In this document: positions 1 to 8,708 of the stretch, in pieces
Layout of the letters: each line of letters begins with the position of its first letter
Numbering within the stretch: the stretch's first letter is position 1
Source of the DNA: Ignavibacteria bacterium
GTDB taxonomy: Bacteria > Bacteroidota > Ignavibacteria > Ignavibacteriales > Ignavibacteriaceae
DNA: 64,000 bases
Reading direction: 5' to 3'
Assembly: GCA_030684555.1 (NCBI GenBank)
Contig: JAUXVN010000074.1
Location: 43,396-107,395 of the forward strand
Position numbers and translations under genes: made by a program
The notes under the pieces: model-generated
What the model was told of the DNA's origin: nothing
The model's input: only the letters and a program-made list of their open reading frames with translations
The model's database searches: none

Positions 1-674
1 TATCTTACGGATCGAATAATGGATTGTGAAGTATCTAATAAAACCGGACCATAATAATTTACGAACATTGTATCGCTTGAAGTTGATTTTACTACTTTGA
101 CATTAGCCGACCTTTCTGAGACGAGACGCCTGGTTCCCCAGTTTGTACCGCCGTCTAACGAAGAATAAATCATTAAATGATCTGTTGTGAGTGAATCTAC
201 AAATAAATAAATAGTGTTGCTGCTTGTTATTTCAGCATCGAAGGTAAAATAACCATGTGTTCTAAATGTATTTATTATATCGGTCTGAATATTCCATGAA
301 TAAACTCCTGACCCAATTTGAAAAATACAATAAATTGAATCCTCTGAATTTCGAAGTAATTTAATATTACCATAAACATCACGATAACTTATTCCGTTTT
401 GAGTTGACCAGGTTTTCCCTCTATCGGTAGATTTTCTAATTACTAATCCCAAATTTTGTGTAGAATGAGTATCATTGATTGCAACAAATATTTCTCCGGC
501 GGTATTTTGAATTCCATGCATTACACCAACAGGTTCATAATTTAATAGAATAACATCTGTACCAAAATTAGAAGTATTTTCAGTTTTTAATATTGGTTGG
601 TTTACAAATATTTGAGGGAAAAGATTTTCGTAACAGATAAAGAATAGAAGTATTAATAAAATTTTATTAGTCAT
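1..674 (-). CDS. Secreted BNR-repeat (Asp-box) protein, truncated by window edge
   Basis: This reading frame stays open from an ATG at 674 down to base 1, so only the first ~224 residues are present and the C-terminus lies outside the window. It begins with a short hydrophobic signal peptide ending near LFPQ. Two Asp-box (BNR) motifs are visible, KSTDRGKTWS and SSLDGGTNWG, the signature of sialidase-like beta-propellers. The fold is used by exo-glycosidases but also by many non-enzymatic extracellular proteins, so no activity is claimed. In this kind of genome such proteins often end with a type IX sorting domain, which cannot be checked here. Confidence 0.75.
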   Translation of the reverse strand, partial: MTNKILLILLFFICYENLFPQIFVNQPILKTENTSNFGTDVILLNYEPVGVMHGIQNTAGEIFVAINDTHSTQNLGLVIRKSTDRGKTWSTQNGISYRDVYGNIKLLRNSEDSIYCIFQIGSGVYSWNIQTDIINTFRTHGYFTFDAEITSSNTIYLFVDSLTTDHLMIYSSLDGGTNWGTRRLVSERSANVKVVKSTSSDTMFVNYYGPVLLDTSQSIIRSVR

Positions 675-816
675 AGAAGGATTGTGAATATTCTTAAAAT
701 GAATAATTGATTTGTTCCGGTAATGAATATGCATATTTGGATTTTATAAATTCTATCACAAATTAAATTTTAGGTCTATCAGAAAAAGAATACTTTTAAA
801 CTCAATTTACACTTCA

Positions 817-1056
817 TTATACTTTGAAGAATTCATTCAAAAAATTGCTCATTTTCTCAGATACATTTGTAGTACTTGTTTGAACAGTATTTACATCCGA
901 TTTATATGATGAAAATTGTTCGATTGATTGTTCAACAATTTTTCTTAATTCTCCCTGATCAAGCCAAATGCCGCCGCACTCAGGGCAATAATCAATTTCG
1001 ACACTGTTTTTGTATGAAATTAATAAACCGACATTTTCACATCTTGGACAAATCAT
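817..1056 (-). CDS. Small TFIIB-type zinc-ribbon protein
   Basis: A 79-residue protein with four cysteines in two knuckles, CPRC near residues 3-6 and CPEC near 24-27, followed by GGIWLDQGEL. This is the typical pattern of the zf-TFIIB family (PF13453), whose biochemical role is unknown. The C-terminal half is polar and low in complexity. A GAGG-like ribosome site precedes the ATG. It lies about 50 bases downstream of the anti-sigma factor gene on the same strand and may be co-transcribed with it. Confidence 0.8.
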   Translation of the reverse strand: MICPRCENVGLLISYKNSVEIDYCPECGGIWLDQGELRKIVEQSIEQFSSYKSDVNTVQTSTTNVSEKMSNFLNEFFKV

Positions 1057-1106
1057 TTTTCACCTCATTAAATTTGAATAATAAGTAGGGACAACACAAG
1101 TTGATT

Positions 1107-2345
1107 CTATATCTGCCATTCAATTTCTTCCCACCAAAAATTGTAATCACTTGAATTTCGTTGCTTCAACCCATCTTTACTGACTGTAGGCGGCGGCGGG
1201 AAGAATTCGACAAGTTTATGATATATCTCTTCAAAAAATATTCTCTCTTCACGCAAAACTTCTAATAATGTCAGAGCATCCTCATCAATAGCCAGCGAGG
1301 TTATTGTTTGAATAATTGCAAGTTCAGTGTTTCCCTGCTCATACAAAGAGACTGCTTTTTTAAAATCTTGATTTGCTTTTGCACGAATAGGAATACCGAA
1401 TTTATTATGTGGTGAGATAATACATGTATATTGATTTGCAATTCTCAAATTTTCCCGGATAGATTCTAACCAAACATCTCCGGTATTAACTGATAAAACT
1501 ATCTCATTCGATTCCGAGAAAATTTCCACCTTAAATGAACTTTGATACTGAGTTAAATTTATAGAACGAAATTCAACATTTACAAATGCATCCGGATTCC
1601 ATGATACTACTTTTAACGAACCATTATGAAGCAACACTTTATTTTCATCGTTAAATGCTTTTTTTACTGTCATACTTGAGTTCTTCCCGAGTTCATACAT
1701 TGCAACATCAGGAACAATAACTCTTAATTCAGATTGTTCGTCTGTACTTATTGTTTCACCGGAATTTAATTTAAAACTACTATCAAAACTTCCATTTATT
1801 TTATAAGTACCTGATTTTATTTCAACAGCCCAGGGATCCGAGGAATCTTTTAACAAAATATAAACCATATAGATAATCAGAGAAACGAAAACTACATAAC
1901 TCGCATTATATACATAATTTCTCATTTGAGAATTCTTACCAAAAGAGAAATTCTCAAATCTATCGTGAAGTTTTAGTTTCTTCTTCCCCCTTACAGATGA
2001 TTTTTTTGCATATTGTGCCATCTTCTGCTTGACGAGAGGGGGTTCTACGATTTTTGTCTGAGTTTTGAGTTTCTTTATGACTGTTCCCTTAACAGCAGTT
2101 TTCTCTTTTGAATTAGTTGGTTCTGAATCTTCCGGAGAGAGTGTTAACCTACGTGAAATGTTGTTTGTAGGATTTATATTTACCGGCAGAGCTTCAATAG
2201 TTTTGAAATAACTATTATACTTCTTTTCTAAATTTTTACAAGAACCACACTCTTTGATATGCGCTTCTATTTCTTTCTGCATAACTTCAGGTAAAAGATC
2301 ATCGAAATAATCATTAATCAAATTTTTTACTTCATCACAACTCAA
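1107..2345 (-). CDS. Anti-sigma factor: N-terminal zinc finger, one membrane helix, FecR-like domain
   Basis: A 412-residue protein. Residues 1-50 form a putative zinc-finger domain of the zf-HC2 type, with Cys3 and the H-x3-C-x2-C motif AHIKECGSC. A basic linker follows, then a single transmembrane helix near residues 148-166. The extracytoplasmic half resembles FecR (residues ~175-330) and is followed by a short helical, TPR-like segment. A proline run (FFPPPP) lies near the C-terminus. Its start overlaps the stop of the sigma-like gene by four bases, which strongly suggests translational coupling. It probably binds the sigma factor at the membrane and releases it on an envelope signal; the signal is unknown. 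Confidence 0.7.
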   Translation of the reverse strand: MSCDEVKNLINDYFDDLLPEVMQKEIEAHIKECGSCKNLEKKYNSYFKTIEALPVNINPTNNISRRLTLSPEDSEPTNSKEKTAVKGTVIKKLKTQTKIVEPPLVKQKMAQYAKKSSVRGKKKLKLHDRFENFSFGKNSQMRNYVYNASYVVFVSLIIYMVYILLKDSSDPWAVEIKSGTYKINGSFDSSFKLNSGETISTDEQSELRVIVPDVAMYELGKNSSMTVKKAFNDENKVLLHNGSLKVVSWNPDAFVNVEFRSINLTQYQSSFKVEIFSESNEIVLSVNTGDVWLESIRENLRIANQYTCIISPHNKFGIPIRAKANQDFKKAVSLYEQGNTELAIIQTITSLAIDEDALTLLEVLREERIFFEEIYHKLVEFFPPPPTVSKDGLKQRNSSDYNFWWEEIEWQI

Positions 2346-2866
2346 AATTTTAATTCCTCTATAAAATGAGTTCTGATTGATCTAATTATATTTCTAATTT
2401 CATCTGCTCTATATTTTGAAAGTAAATCAGAAATTTCTGATGCGGAGTAACCAATTATTTCATGAAGGACGAACATAATCCTATCCTCTTGAGGTAAATC
2501 CAAAATTAATTTCTCAAGACTTGAGAGTGCATTAATTGAAGCCGGATCCGGTTCGAGTGATTGAATTATTTTTTTTTCTAATAATTCATCGGAGCATTTT
2601 TTGGTTCGATGTTCTTCGAGTATAAAGTAAACGGTGATTCCATTTAACCAAAGTTGAAAACTACTATTGCCTCGAAGGTGATTCAAATTATGCCAGGCAT
2701 GATTTAATACTTCAATAGTTAAATTTTCTGCTAACTGCGGTATTGTAAATGTACGAAGACAGATTGCATATACATTGCCTGAATAGACGTCCGCAAGTTG
2801 AAGGAAAGAATTGACATTTCCTTTTTGTGCAGACTCAATTAGGTTTGTAATATATTTATTATTCAT
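2342..2866 (-). CDS. ECF-type RNA polymerase sigma factor (divergent)
   Basis: A 174-residue, all-helical protein with the layout of an ECF sigma factor: a region-2-like segment (residues ~10-80) and a region-4-like segment with LPQEDRIMFVLHEIIGYSASEI, which matches the usual 'LP...R.vf.L....G.s..EIA' pattern. Region 2 is weakly conserved. The assignment rests on region 4 and on coupling to the downstream zinc-finger anti-sigma gene, whose ATG overlaps this stop codon. It starts 13 bases after the pilin-like gene. Confidence 0.65.
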   Translation of the reverse strand: MNNKYITNLIESAQKGNVNSFLQLADVYSGNVYAICLRTFTIPQLAENLTIEVLNHAWHNLNHLRGNSSFQLWLNGITVYFILEEHRTKKCSDELLEKKIIQSLEPDPASINALSSLEKLILDLPQEDRIMFVLHEIIGYSASEISDLLSKYRADEIRNIIRSIRTHFIEELKF

Positions 2867-2879
2867 TTATACCTGAGTA

Positions 2880-3263
2880 TCAATTCCGAATTCTTAGTAC
2901 TCTTTGATTTGGTGAAATTTGTAAACTAATGTCAACCGGTTGGTTAGCATTTTTACCCATTGCTGTCCCTTTAACTCTGACAGTGACCCTTGCTGCTGCA
3001 ACAGAGATGGTGGTAGTTCCTTCATTTGGGGCGGCTGGAATTTTTGGGGCTTTAAACTTTGAGTATGAATTTCCTCCACCACCTAATTGCTTCGGTTTAA
3101 GGTAATATGCGTCTGCAAAGTCAGCAATTACAGTTGCTTTAATAATTATTTGCGATCTCTCTGAATCAACTCTCCACGATTCATAATATTTGATTCCAAG
3201 TGTGATAGCTAACCCGGTGACAATGAACGATAACATAATCAGAATGATCTGTTGATTTCCCAT
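2880..3263 (-). CDS. Pilin-like membrane-anchored small protein, function unknown
   Basis: A 127-residue protein that starts MGNQQIILIMLSFIVTGLAI: a hydrophobic helix begins almost at the first residue and is followed by KYYESWRVDSERSQIIIKATVIADFADAYYLKP. The shape resembles type IV pilins and pseudopilins (N-terminal helix, then a helical spine ending in a YYxKP-like motif), but there is no basic leader with a prepilin peptidase Gly cleavage site. A glycine-rich linker and a short beta-rich C-terminus complete it. From memory, similar 'MGQQQLLLI...' proteins occur in related phyla without known function. It is the first gene of the unit with the sigma and anti-sigma genes. A promoter-like TATTTTTC lies upstream. 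Confidence 0.6.
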   Translation of the reverse strand: MGNQQIILIMLSFIVTGLAITLGIKYYESWRVDSERSQIIIKATVIADFADAYYLKPKQLGGGGNSYSKFKAPKIPAAPNEGTTTISVAAARVTVRVKGTAMGKNANQPVDISLQISPNQRVLRIRN

Positions 3264-3399
3264 CTTAGTACCGTCTTAAATTAATCATTTTTAATTTCGA
3301 AAAATATCATTACTTAACTATTGAATCGAAAGATAAATTAAAATTTAGAGAAAAGACACTCAATATCAATAATCTTTTTATTTAAGTTATTAAAATGTG

Positions 3400-5304
3400 C
3401 TACAGTCTTCCTATAATATTCCGATTTTGCGGATTGCAAATATTCCTTGCCTCTGCGGTGTAAAGGTAATCAATTCGTCTCCGGTAAAACTCGACTATTT
3501 TTCCGCGAACCATTTTTAAAGTAGAATTAAGAAACTTATTCTGTTCGGTAAATCCTTCTCCAAGCACGGCAATTGCAGAAGGGAGCCATCTTTCCGGAAA
3601 CATATTTGCATAATTTCCCCCGATCCTAAACTCATTAATTTCAGATTCAATCTTTTTCAAAATCGCATCTTGTCCGTTTTCAGTTTTAATATCAATATTA
3701 TTACCCTTAGCAAAATTAAATATTGCATCTTTATTCGGAACAATTAATGCCGTTGTATAAGGAGATTGATTGTTGTATAACATAATCTGTTCTATAAAAA
3801 GTGAATGTTCGGTAATCATCTCTTCAATACCTTCAGGGCTATATTTTTCACCATCGCTTCCGATCAATAAACTCTTACTTCTTCCGAGGACATAAAGAAA
3901 TCCGTCTTCATCAATATAACCTAAATCACCTGTATATAACCAGCCATCTCGAACAGTTTCTTTTGTTGCTTTTTCATTCTTCCAATAACCGACCATTACA
4001 TTCTCACCTTTTACAACAATCTCACCACGCTCGCCGATTTTTAGGGAATTTCCTTTATCATCACAAATTTTAATTTCTAAATTTTCAACAATGAATCCGG
4101 ATGAACCAAGTTTATGCTTGGCAGGAACGTTTGCAGATATTATTGGAGCTGCCTCTGATAAACCGTAACCTTGAAACATCGGTATTCCAATCGCATAAAA
4201 GAATTTTTGCAATTCGAGATCGAGCAGCGCACCCCCGCCTATAAAGAATTCTAACTCCCCTCCGAAACCTTCACGGATTTTACTGAATATAATTTTATCG
4301 AATAATTTGTAAAGAGGTTTTTTGAGAAATTTAATTCCTCTTCCTCGATTGTAACCATTGCCATTATAATCATAAGCAAGGTTGAGTGCTTTTAAGAATA
4401 ATTTTTCAACCTTCTCTCCTTTTTCTCTAATCCCCTTCTCAATGTTTTTACGAAAGTTTTTCGCCAATGCCGGTACGCTCAAAAGAAAGGTTGGTTTAAT
4501 TTCTTTAATGTTGATTGGAACATTTTTCAAAGTTTCGAGTGGCGTTTTACCAATCTGTATAGAAGCCATACTTGCACCGTTTTTCATGAGTGTATAGATT
4601 CCTGCTGTGTGTGCGAAAGAATGATCCCACGGTAAAATCAACAATGAACAATAGGTTTCAGGAATTGGTAGAAGAGAGGTTGCCTGTTCAACATTTGCTG
4701 TATAATTGCGATGAGTTAAAATTATCCCTTTAGGATCTGCGGTTGTTCCTGAAGTATAACAAATATTTGCATAATCTGATTCCGCAATCGAATCTACAAT
4801 TTTGTTAAAATCATTTTCTTTCTCTTTGAGGAAAGTATTACCACTTATAAAGATTTCATCTTTATAGATTTCATCTTTTTCATAACTCGATTGGGGATCG
4901 AGTAAAATTATTTTTTCTAATTCAGGCAGATCATTTTTTATCTTCTTGATTTTGTGGAAATGATTACCTGAAACAATAACAAACTTACAGCCGGAATGCG
5001 ATATTCGAAATTTTAAGTCCGAGAGTTCATCAATCTTAACAGAAATCGGGACATTAATTGCCCCGATATAAAGTACTGCAAGTTCACTCATTACCCAGTC
5101 ATTCCTGCCTTCAGAAATGAGAGCAGCGCGATCCCCTTTATTTAAGCCAAAACTAAGCAGTCCTGCAGCAAAACTCCGAACTAATTTATGCATCTCGTTG
5201 TATGAAGTACCTTCATATTTTTCGGTACGTTTTTCCCACATCAAAATATTATTTGAATATTTTGAAACACTATTTTCAAACATTTGAGGAATTGTTCGTT
5301 TCAT
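3400..5304 (-). CDS. Long-chain acyl-CoA ligase (AMP-forming)
   Basis: A member of the ANL superfamily that adenylates fatty acids and forms acyl-CoA. The P-loop-like AMP motif YTSGTTADPKG lies near residues 183-193, GYGLSEAAP is the second adenylate motif, and YTGDLGYIDEDGFLYVLGR is the C-terminal hinge. The length (634 residues) suits the long-chain ligase (FAA/FadD15-like) type. The ATG at 5304 is preferred because GGGAAAATA precedes it at good spacing; an in-frame TTG eight codons upstream would give 642 residues. It lies 47 bases downstream of the aldehyde dehydrogenase gene and may share its transcript. Confidence 0.9.
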   Translation of the reverse strand: MKRTIPQMFENSVSKYSNNILMWEKRTEKYEGTSYNEMHKLVRSFAAGLLSFGLNKGDRAALISEGRNDWVMSELAVLYIGAINVPISVKIDELSDLKFRISHSGCKFVIVSGNHFHKIKKIKNDLPELEKIILLDPQSSYEKDEIYKDEIFISGNTFLKEKENDFNKIVDSIAESDYANICYTSGTTADPKGIILTHRNYTANVEQATSLLPIPETYCSLLILPWDHSFAHTAGIYTLMKNGASMASIQIGKTPLETLKNVPINIKEIKPTFLLSVPALAKNFRKNIEKGIREKGEKVEKLFLKALNLAYDYNGNGYNRGRGIKFLKKPLYKLFDKIIFSKIREGFGGELEFFIGGGALLDLELQKFFYAIGIPMFQGYGLSEAAPIISANVPAKHKLGSSGFIVENLEIKICDDKGNSLKIGERGEIVVKGENVMVGYWKNEKATKETVRDGWLYTGDLGYIDEDGFLYVLGRSKSLLIGSDGEKYSPEGIEEMITEHSLFIEQIMLYNNQSPYTTALIVPNKDAIFNFAKGNNIDIKTENGQDAILKKIESEINEFRIGGNYANMFPERWLPSAIAVLGEGFTEQNKFLNSTLKMVRGKIVEFYRRRIDYLYTAEARNICNPQNRNIIGRL

Positions 5305-5351
5305 TATTTTCCCTGAATAATAATTCAATGAATCATGCTTAACGACCTGAA

Positions 5352-6884
5352 CTATAGTTCGAATTTAATCCCTTGAGCTAACGGTAAAGTTTCCCCATAA
5401 TTTATAGTATTTGTTTGGCGTCTCATATATAACTTCCAAGCGTCTGAACCTGATTCGCGCCCGCCTCCTGTTTCTTTTTCACCACCGAATGCCCCGCCAA
5501 TCTCGGCGCCGGATGTACCAATATTAACATTAGCAATTCCACAATCTGAACCCCAAGCAGATAAAAATTCTTCAGCTTCACGCAAGTTATTGGTAAAGAT
5601 TGATGATGATAGTCCTTGAACTACATCATTATTCAATTGAATTGCATTGTCAACGTCACCGGAATATTTTATTAAATAAAGAATAGGTGCGAATGTTTCT
5701 TCCTGAACTATGTGATAATGATTTTCGGCTTCAACAAGAGCTGGAACAATATAACAGCCTGATTCATAACCTTCCCCGGATAATGGCTCACCGCCAAATA
5801 ATACTATTCCACCTTGTGTTTTTGCTTGTTCAATTGCATTCATAAATACTGTTACTGCATTTTTATCAATCAAGGGACCGACATGATTGTTTTGATCAAG
5901 CGGGTCTCCGATTCTTAAACTTGAATAAGCTTTTATTAATGTTTCTTTTACTTTATCATAAATTGATTCATGTATTATCAATCTTCTTGTAGATGTACAT
6001 CTTTGTCCGGCAGTTCCGACAGCACCGAATACAACAGCAGGAACAGCGATTTTCAAATCAGCATCGGGAGTCATGATTATAGCATTATTTCCACCAAGTT
6101 CGAGAATTACACGACCAAATCTTCTTGCGATAACTTCAGCGGCATGTTTACCGACAGGTGTTGAACCGGTAACTGAGATAAGAGGAATATCTTTATCATT
6201 TAATAATCTTTCACCGATTGTAGAACCCTTACCAACAATGAGTGAAAAAATTCCTTCCGGCAAATTATTATCAGCAAGAACTTGAGCAGTTAATTTTTGA
6301 ACTGCAACAGCGGTCAAAGGGACTTTTGAGGATGGTTTCCAAAGATTAACATTTCCACAAACCGCTGCAATCATGGCATTCCACGACCATACAGCAACCG
6401 GAAAATTAAACGCCGAGACAGTTGCAACAATTCCTAAAGGATGATACTGATCATACATCCGATGGCTTGGTCTTTCTGAGTGCATTGTAAAACCGTATAA
6501 TTGACGTGACAACCCTACTGCAAAGTCACAAATATCAATCATCTCTTGAACTTCACCTAATCCTTCTTGAAGAGATTTTCCCATTTCATATGAAACGAGA
6601 GCACCGAGTGATTCTTTATACTCACGCAACTTTAAACCAATCTGTCTTACTATTTCTCCCCTTTTAGGAGCAGGCATTTTACGCCATTCTTTGTAGGATT
6701 CTTTTGATTTATTGATGATATGTTCATAATCAGCTTGCGAACCTTGATAAACTGAGGCAATAAATTTTCCATCTACAGGCGAGCTAATTTTCAACTCACC
6801 TTCGGAAGTGGTTTTAAGCCACTCACGACCTGTTGATGCACCATAATTTTTTTCTTCAATTCCTAATGTTTTAAGAAATTCCAT
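5352..6884 (-). CDS. amaB: ALDH7-family aldehyde dehydrogenase (aminoadipate-semialdehyde / piperideine-6-carboxylate dehydrogenase)
   Basis: A 510-residue NAD-dependent aldehyde dehydrogenase. The catalytic Cys296 lies in GTAGQRCTSTRR and Glu262 in LELGGNNA. The segments SDCGIANVNIGTSGAEIGGA, GGGRESGSDAWK, YMRRQTNTINY and LPLAQGIKF are hallmarks of antiquitin (ALDH7A1) and bacterial AmaB/Pcd, which oxidise alpha-aminoadipic semialdehyde in lysine breakdown. Family membership is clear; the substrate is inferred, since no other lysine-catabolism gene is in the window. It is the first gene of a probable two-gene unit with the acyl-CoA ligase. Confidence 0.88.
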   Translation of the reverse strand: MEFLKTLGIEEKNYGASTGREWLKTTSEGELKISSPVDGKFIASVYQGSQADYEHIINKSKESYKEWRKMPAPKRGEIVRQIGLKLREYKESLGALVSYEMGKSLQEGLGEVQEMIDICDFAVGLSRQLYGFTMHSERPSHRMYDQYHPLGIVATVSAFNFPVAVWSWNAMIAAVCGNVNLWKPSSKVPLTAVAVQKLTAQVLADNNLPEGIFSLIVGKGSTIGERLLNDKDIPLISVTGSTPVGKHAAEVIARRFGRVILELGGNNAIIMTPDADLKIAVPAVVFGAVGTAGQRCTSTRRLIIHESIYDKVKETLIKAYSSLRIGDPLDQNNHVGPLIDKNAVTVFMNAIEQAKTQGGIVLFGGEPLSGEGYESGCYIVPALVEAENHYHIVQEETFAPILYLIKYSGDVDNAIQLNNDVVQGLSSSIFTNNLREAEEFLSAWGSDCGIANVNIGTSGAEIGGAFGGEKETGGGRESGSDAWKLYMRRQTNTINYGETLPLAQGIKFEL

Positions 6885-7087
6885 TTTTACTCCGAATATA
6901 ATTTTAAAATAGTATTACTAAATTATCATTATTCTGTCAAATGTTGAAATAAAATCAAGTGAAGACGATAATATTCCACTGCCAGTCTCGAAAAACTTCA
7001 GTTTAAATTATAAAACGCATGTCATGTTTTTTCACTTTTAATAAAATGTCATATATTTGATCTAAGATTTAAAGCATAAAGGATGAG

Positions 7088-7993
7088 ATGAAAAATTTCG
7101 CGATAACCGGAGTAGCAGGTTATATAGCTCCCAGACACTTACAAGCAATAAAAGATACCGGAAATAAATTAATTGCCGCGGTTGATCCGCACGATTCTGT
7201 TGGAATACTTGATAGATATTTTCCGGAGACAAGTTTTTTTACTGAATTTGAAAGATTTGATCGTTTCCTTGATATGTTGAGGCGCGGAAAACCTGAAGAG
7301 CATCTTAACTATCTTACCATATGTGCACCAAACCATCTGCACGATGCTCATATAAGACTCGCACTCCGATTAGGCGCCGATGCTATTTGCGAAAAACCTT
7401 TGGTGTTAAATCCATGGAACCTTGACGCTTTAGAAGAACTTGAACGTGAATCAAATTCTCGAGTCTGGACGATACTTCAATTAAGAGTTCATCCGGCGTT
7501 GCAAGAACTAAAACAAAAACTGAGTAATACAAAAATCGAAAAGAAATATAAAGTAAAACTTAATTACATTACATCACGCGGGTTATGGTATCATTACTCA
7601 TGGAAAGGCCTCATTGAAAAATCGGGAGGTATTTCAACTAATATCGGAATTCATTTTTTTGATATGCTTATTTGGCTTTTTGGAGATGTTGAGACATCAA
7701 CGCTGCTTCAAAAAGAAAATGATAAAATGAGAGGCGAAATTATACTTAAAAACGCAGATGTAGAATGGTTTTTGTCTTTGGATAAAAATGATCTTCCGGA
7801 AGAAACTAAAAATGCCGGCAAACCTACTTTCCGTTCAATAACAATGAACGATGAAGCAATTCAGTTTAGTGAAGGATTCACAGATTTACACACACGAGTT
7901 TATGAGGAAACACTCAAAGGAAATGGTTTTGGTATTCAAGATGCACGACCATCAATAGAATTGGTTCAGAAACTTAGGAATACAAAAGTCTGA
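7088..7993 (+). CDS. wlbA: UDP-N-acetyl-2-amino-2-deoxyglucuronate dehydrogenase (WlbA/WbpB family)
   Basis: A 301-residue Gfo/Idh/MocA oxidoreductase. The N-terminus MKNFAITGVAGYIAPRHLQA, the catalytic CEKP (Lys103), the signature YITSRGLWYHYSWKG and NIGIHFFDML (His189) match WlbA/WbpB, which oxidises C3 of UDP-GlcNAcA. That step lies on the route to di-N-acetylated mannuronic acid in O-antigens. The usual partners (6-dehydrogenase, aminotransferase WlbC, acetyltransferase WlbB) are not next to it. A WecB epimerase lies in the polysaccharide locus 24 kb away. A TATATTTG box at 7052-7059 may be its -7 element. A REP-like hairpin follows the stop codon. Confidence 0.9.
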   Translation: MKNFAITGVAGYIAPRHLQAIKDTGNKLIAAVDPHDSVGILDRYFPETSFFTEFERFDRFLDMLRRGKPEEHLNYLTICAPNHLHDAHIRLALRLGADAICEKPLVLNPWNLDALEELERESNSRVWTILQLRVHPALQELKQKLSNTKIEKKYKVKLNYITSRGLWYHYSWKGLIEKSGGISTNIGIHFFDMLIWLFGDVETSTLLQKENDKMRGEIILKNADVEWFLSLDKNDLPEETKNAGKPTFRSITMNDEAIQFSEGFTDLHTRVYEETLKGNGFGIQDARPSIELVQKLRNTKV

Positions 7994-8014
7994 AAGACTG
8001 ATTAGTAATAAATA

Positions 8015-8036
8015 ACTACGTCCTTCCGGACGTAGT
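8015..8036. repeat. REP-like hairpin (ACTACGTCC / GGACGTAGT)
   Basis: A perfect 9-base inverted repeat (8015-8023 and 8028-8036) with a 4-base loop, just downstream of wlbA. The same arms occur at 14059-14080 with a different loop, so this is a dispersed repeat, probably of the REP type mobilised by Y1 (RAYT) transposases. It may also act as a weak terminator. Confidence 0.65.
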
Positions 8037-8118
8037 CTAATTTCATTTCCTCCAGGACTTAACTGTATTTAAAAGTGAGTCGTTATCAAAAAGTAGATTT
8101 TTGAAGTTCTGGAATTTA

Positions 8119-8646
8119 TCAATTATCTATTAAACAATTTTCGCTATCAAATTCTTTTATCATTTTAGAAATTGATCTTTTGACTCCCGGCGATAATGAT
8201 TCTAAAAAATGATCTTGTACAAGAAAAGGAACTTCCCTTTCCAATTCAGGGTACTTTTTGACAATCTTGATAATGAACTTTATTGCTGTCATTCGTACTG
8301 AAGGGCTTTTACTTATTTGCTCCCACACATTCAAACAAATATCAAATAAAACCCCTTCATGTTTTGGCGATAACTCCATCTGTGAAAGTATTTTAATAAG
8401 TTCTCGTTGATGCCCGTCATTTTTTGATTTGACAGAATTAACTATTCTTGATAGATGTTTTTTAATTCGTCGGTCATTGTGTTCCATGCAACTCCATAAT
8501 AACCATGCAGACCGCCATGCATAAGGTTGTTTGTCTGAGATTGCTAATTCAACAGCCTCATCAAAAGATTCGGGTTGATTTGTAAGAAAAGAAATCATCC
8601 CCTCTTTATAAAAACTCATCAAAGCTTTTTCTAATTCAGTTTCCAA
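8119..8646 (-). CDS. HEAT/ARM-like helical-repeat protein, function unknown
   Basis: A 175-residue, almost entirely helical protein. Several amphipathic helix pairs can be seen, for example SDKQPYAWRSAWLLWSCM, GHQRELIKILSQMEL and SVRMTAIKFIIKIVKKYPEL, with spacing like HEAT or ARM repeats. I see no catalytic motif, signal peptide or membrane helix, so it is probably a cytoplasmic binding protein. The start is taken at a TTG (8646) because no ATG with a ribosome site is available; Met10 is an alternative. It is a single gene whose neighbours do not suggest a role. Confidence 0.6.
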   Translation of the reverse strand: METELEKALMSFYKEGMISFLTNQPESFDEAVELAISDKQPYAWRSAWLLWSCMEHNDRRIKKHLSRIVNSVKSKNDGHQRELIKILSQMELSPKHEGVLFDICLNVWEQISKSPSVRMTAIKFIIKIVKKYPELEREVPFLVQDHFLESLSPGVKRSISKMIKEFDSENCLIDN

Positions 8647-8708
8647 AACAGAATCATTCTTGATTTAATACTAAAACATCAATTCTATCACTTAGATTAA
8701 AACCATAA

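Noticed and set aside
5305..5328. TTG-initiated extension of the acyl-CoA ligase
   Set aside because: The internal ATG at 5304 has a better placed ribosome site and gives a normal N-terminus.
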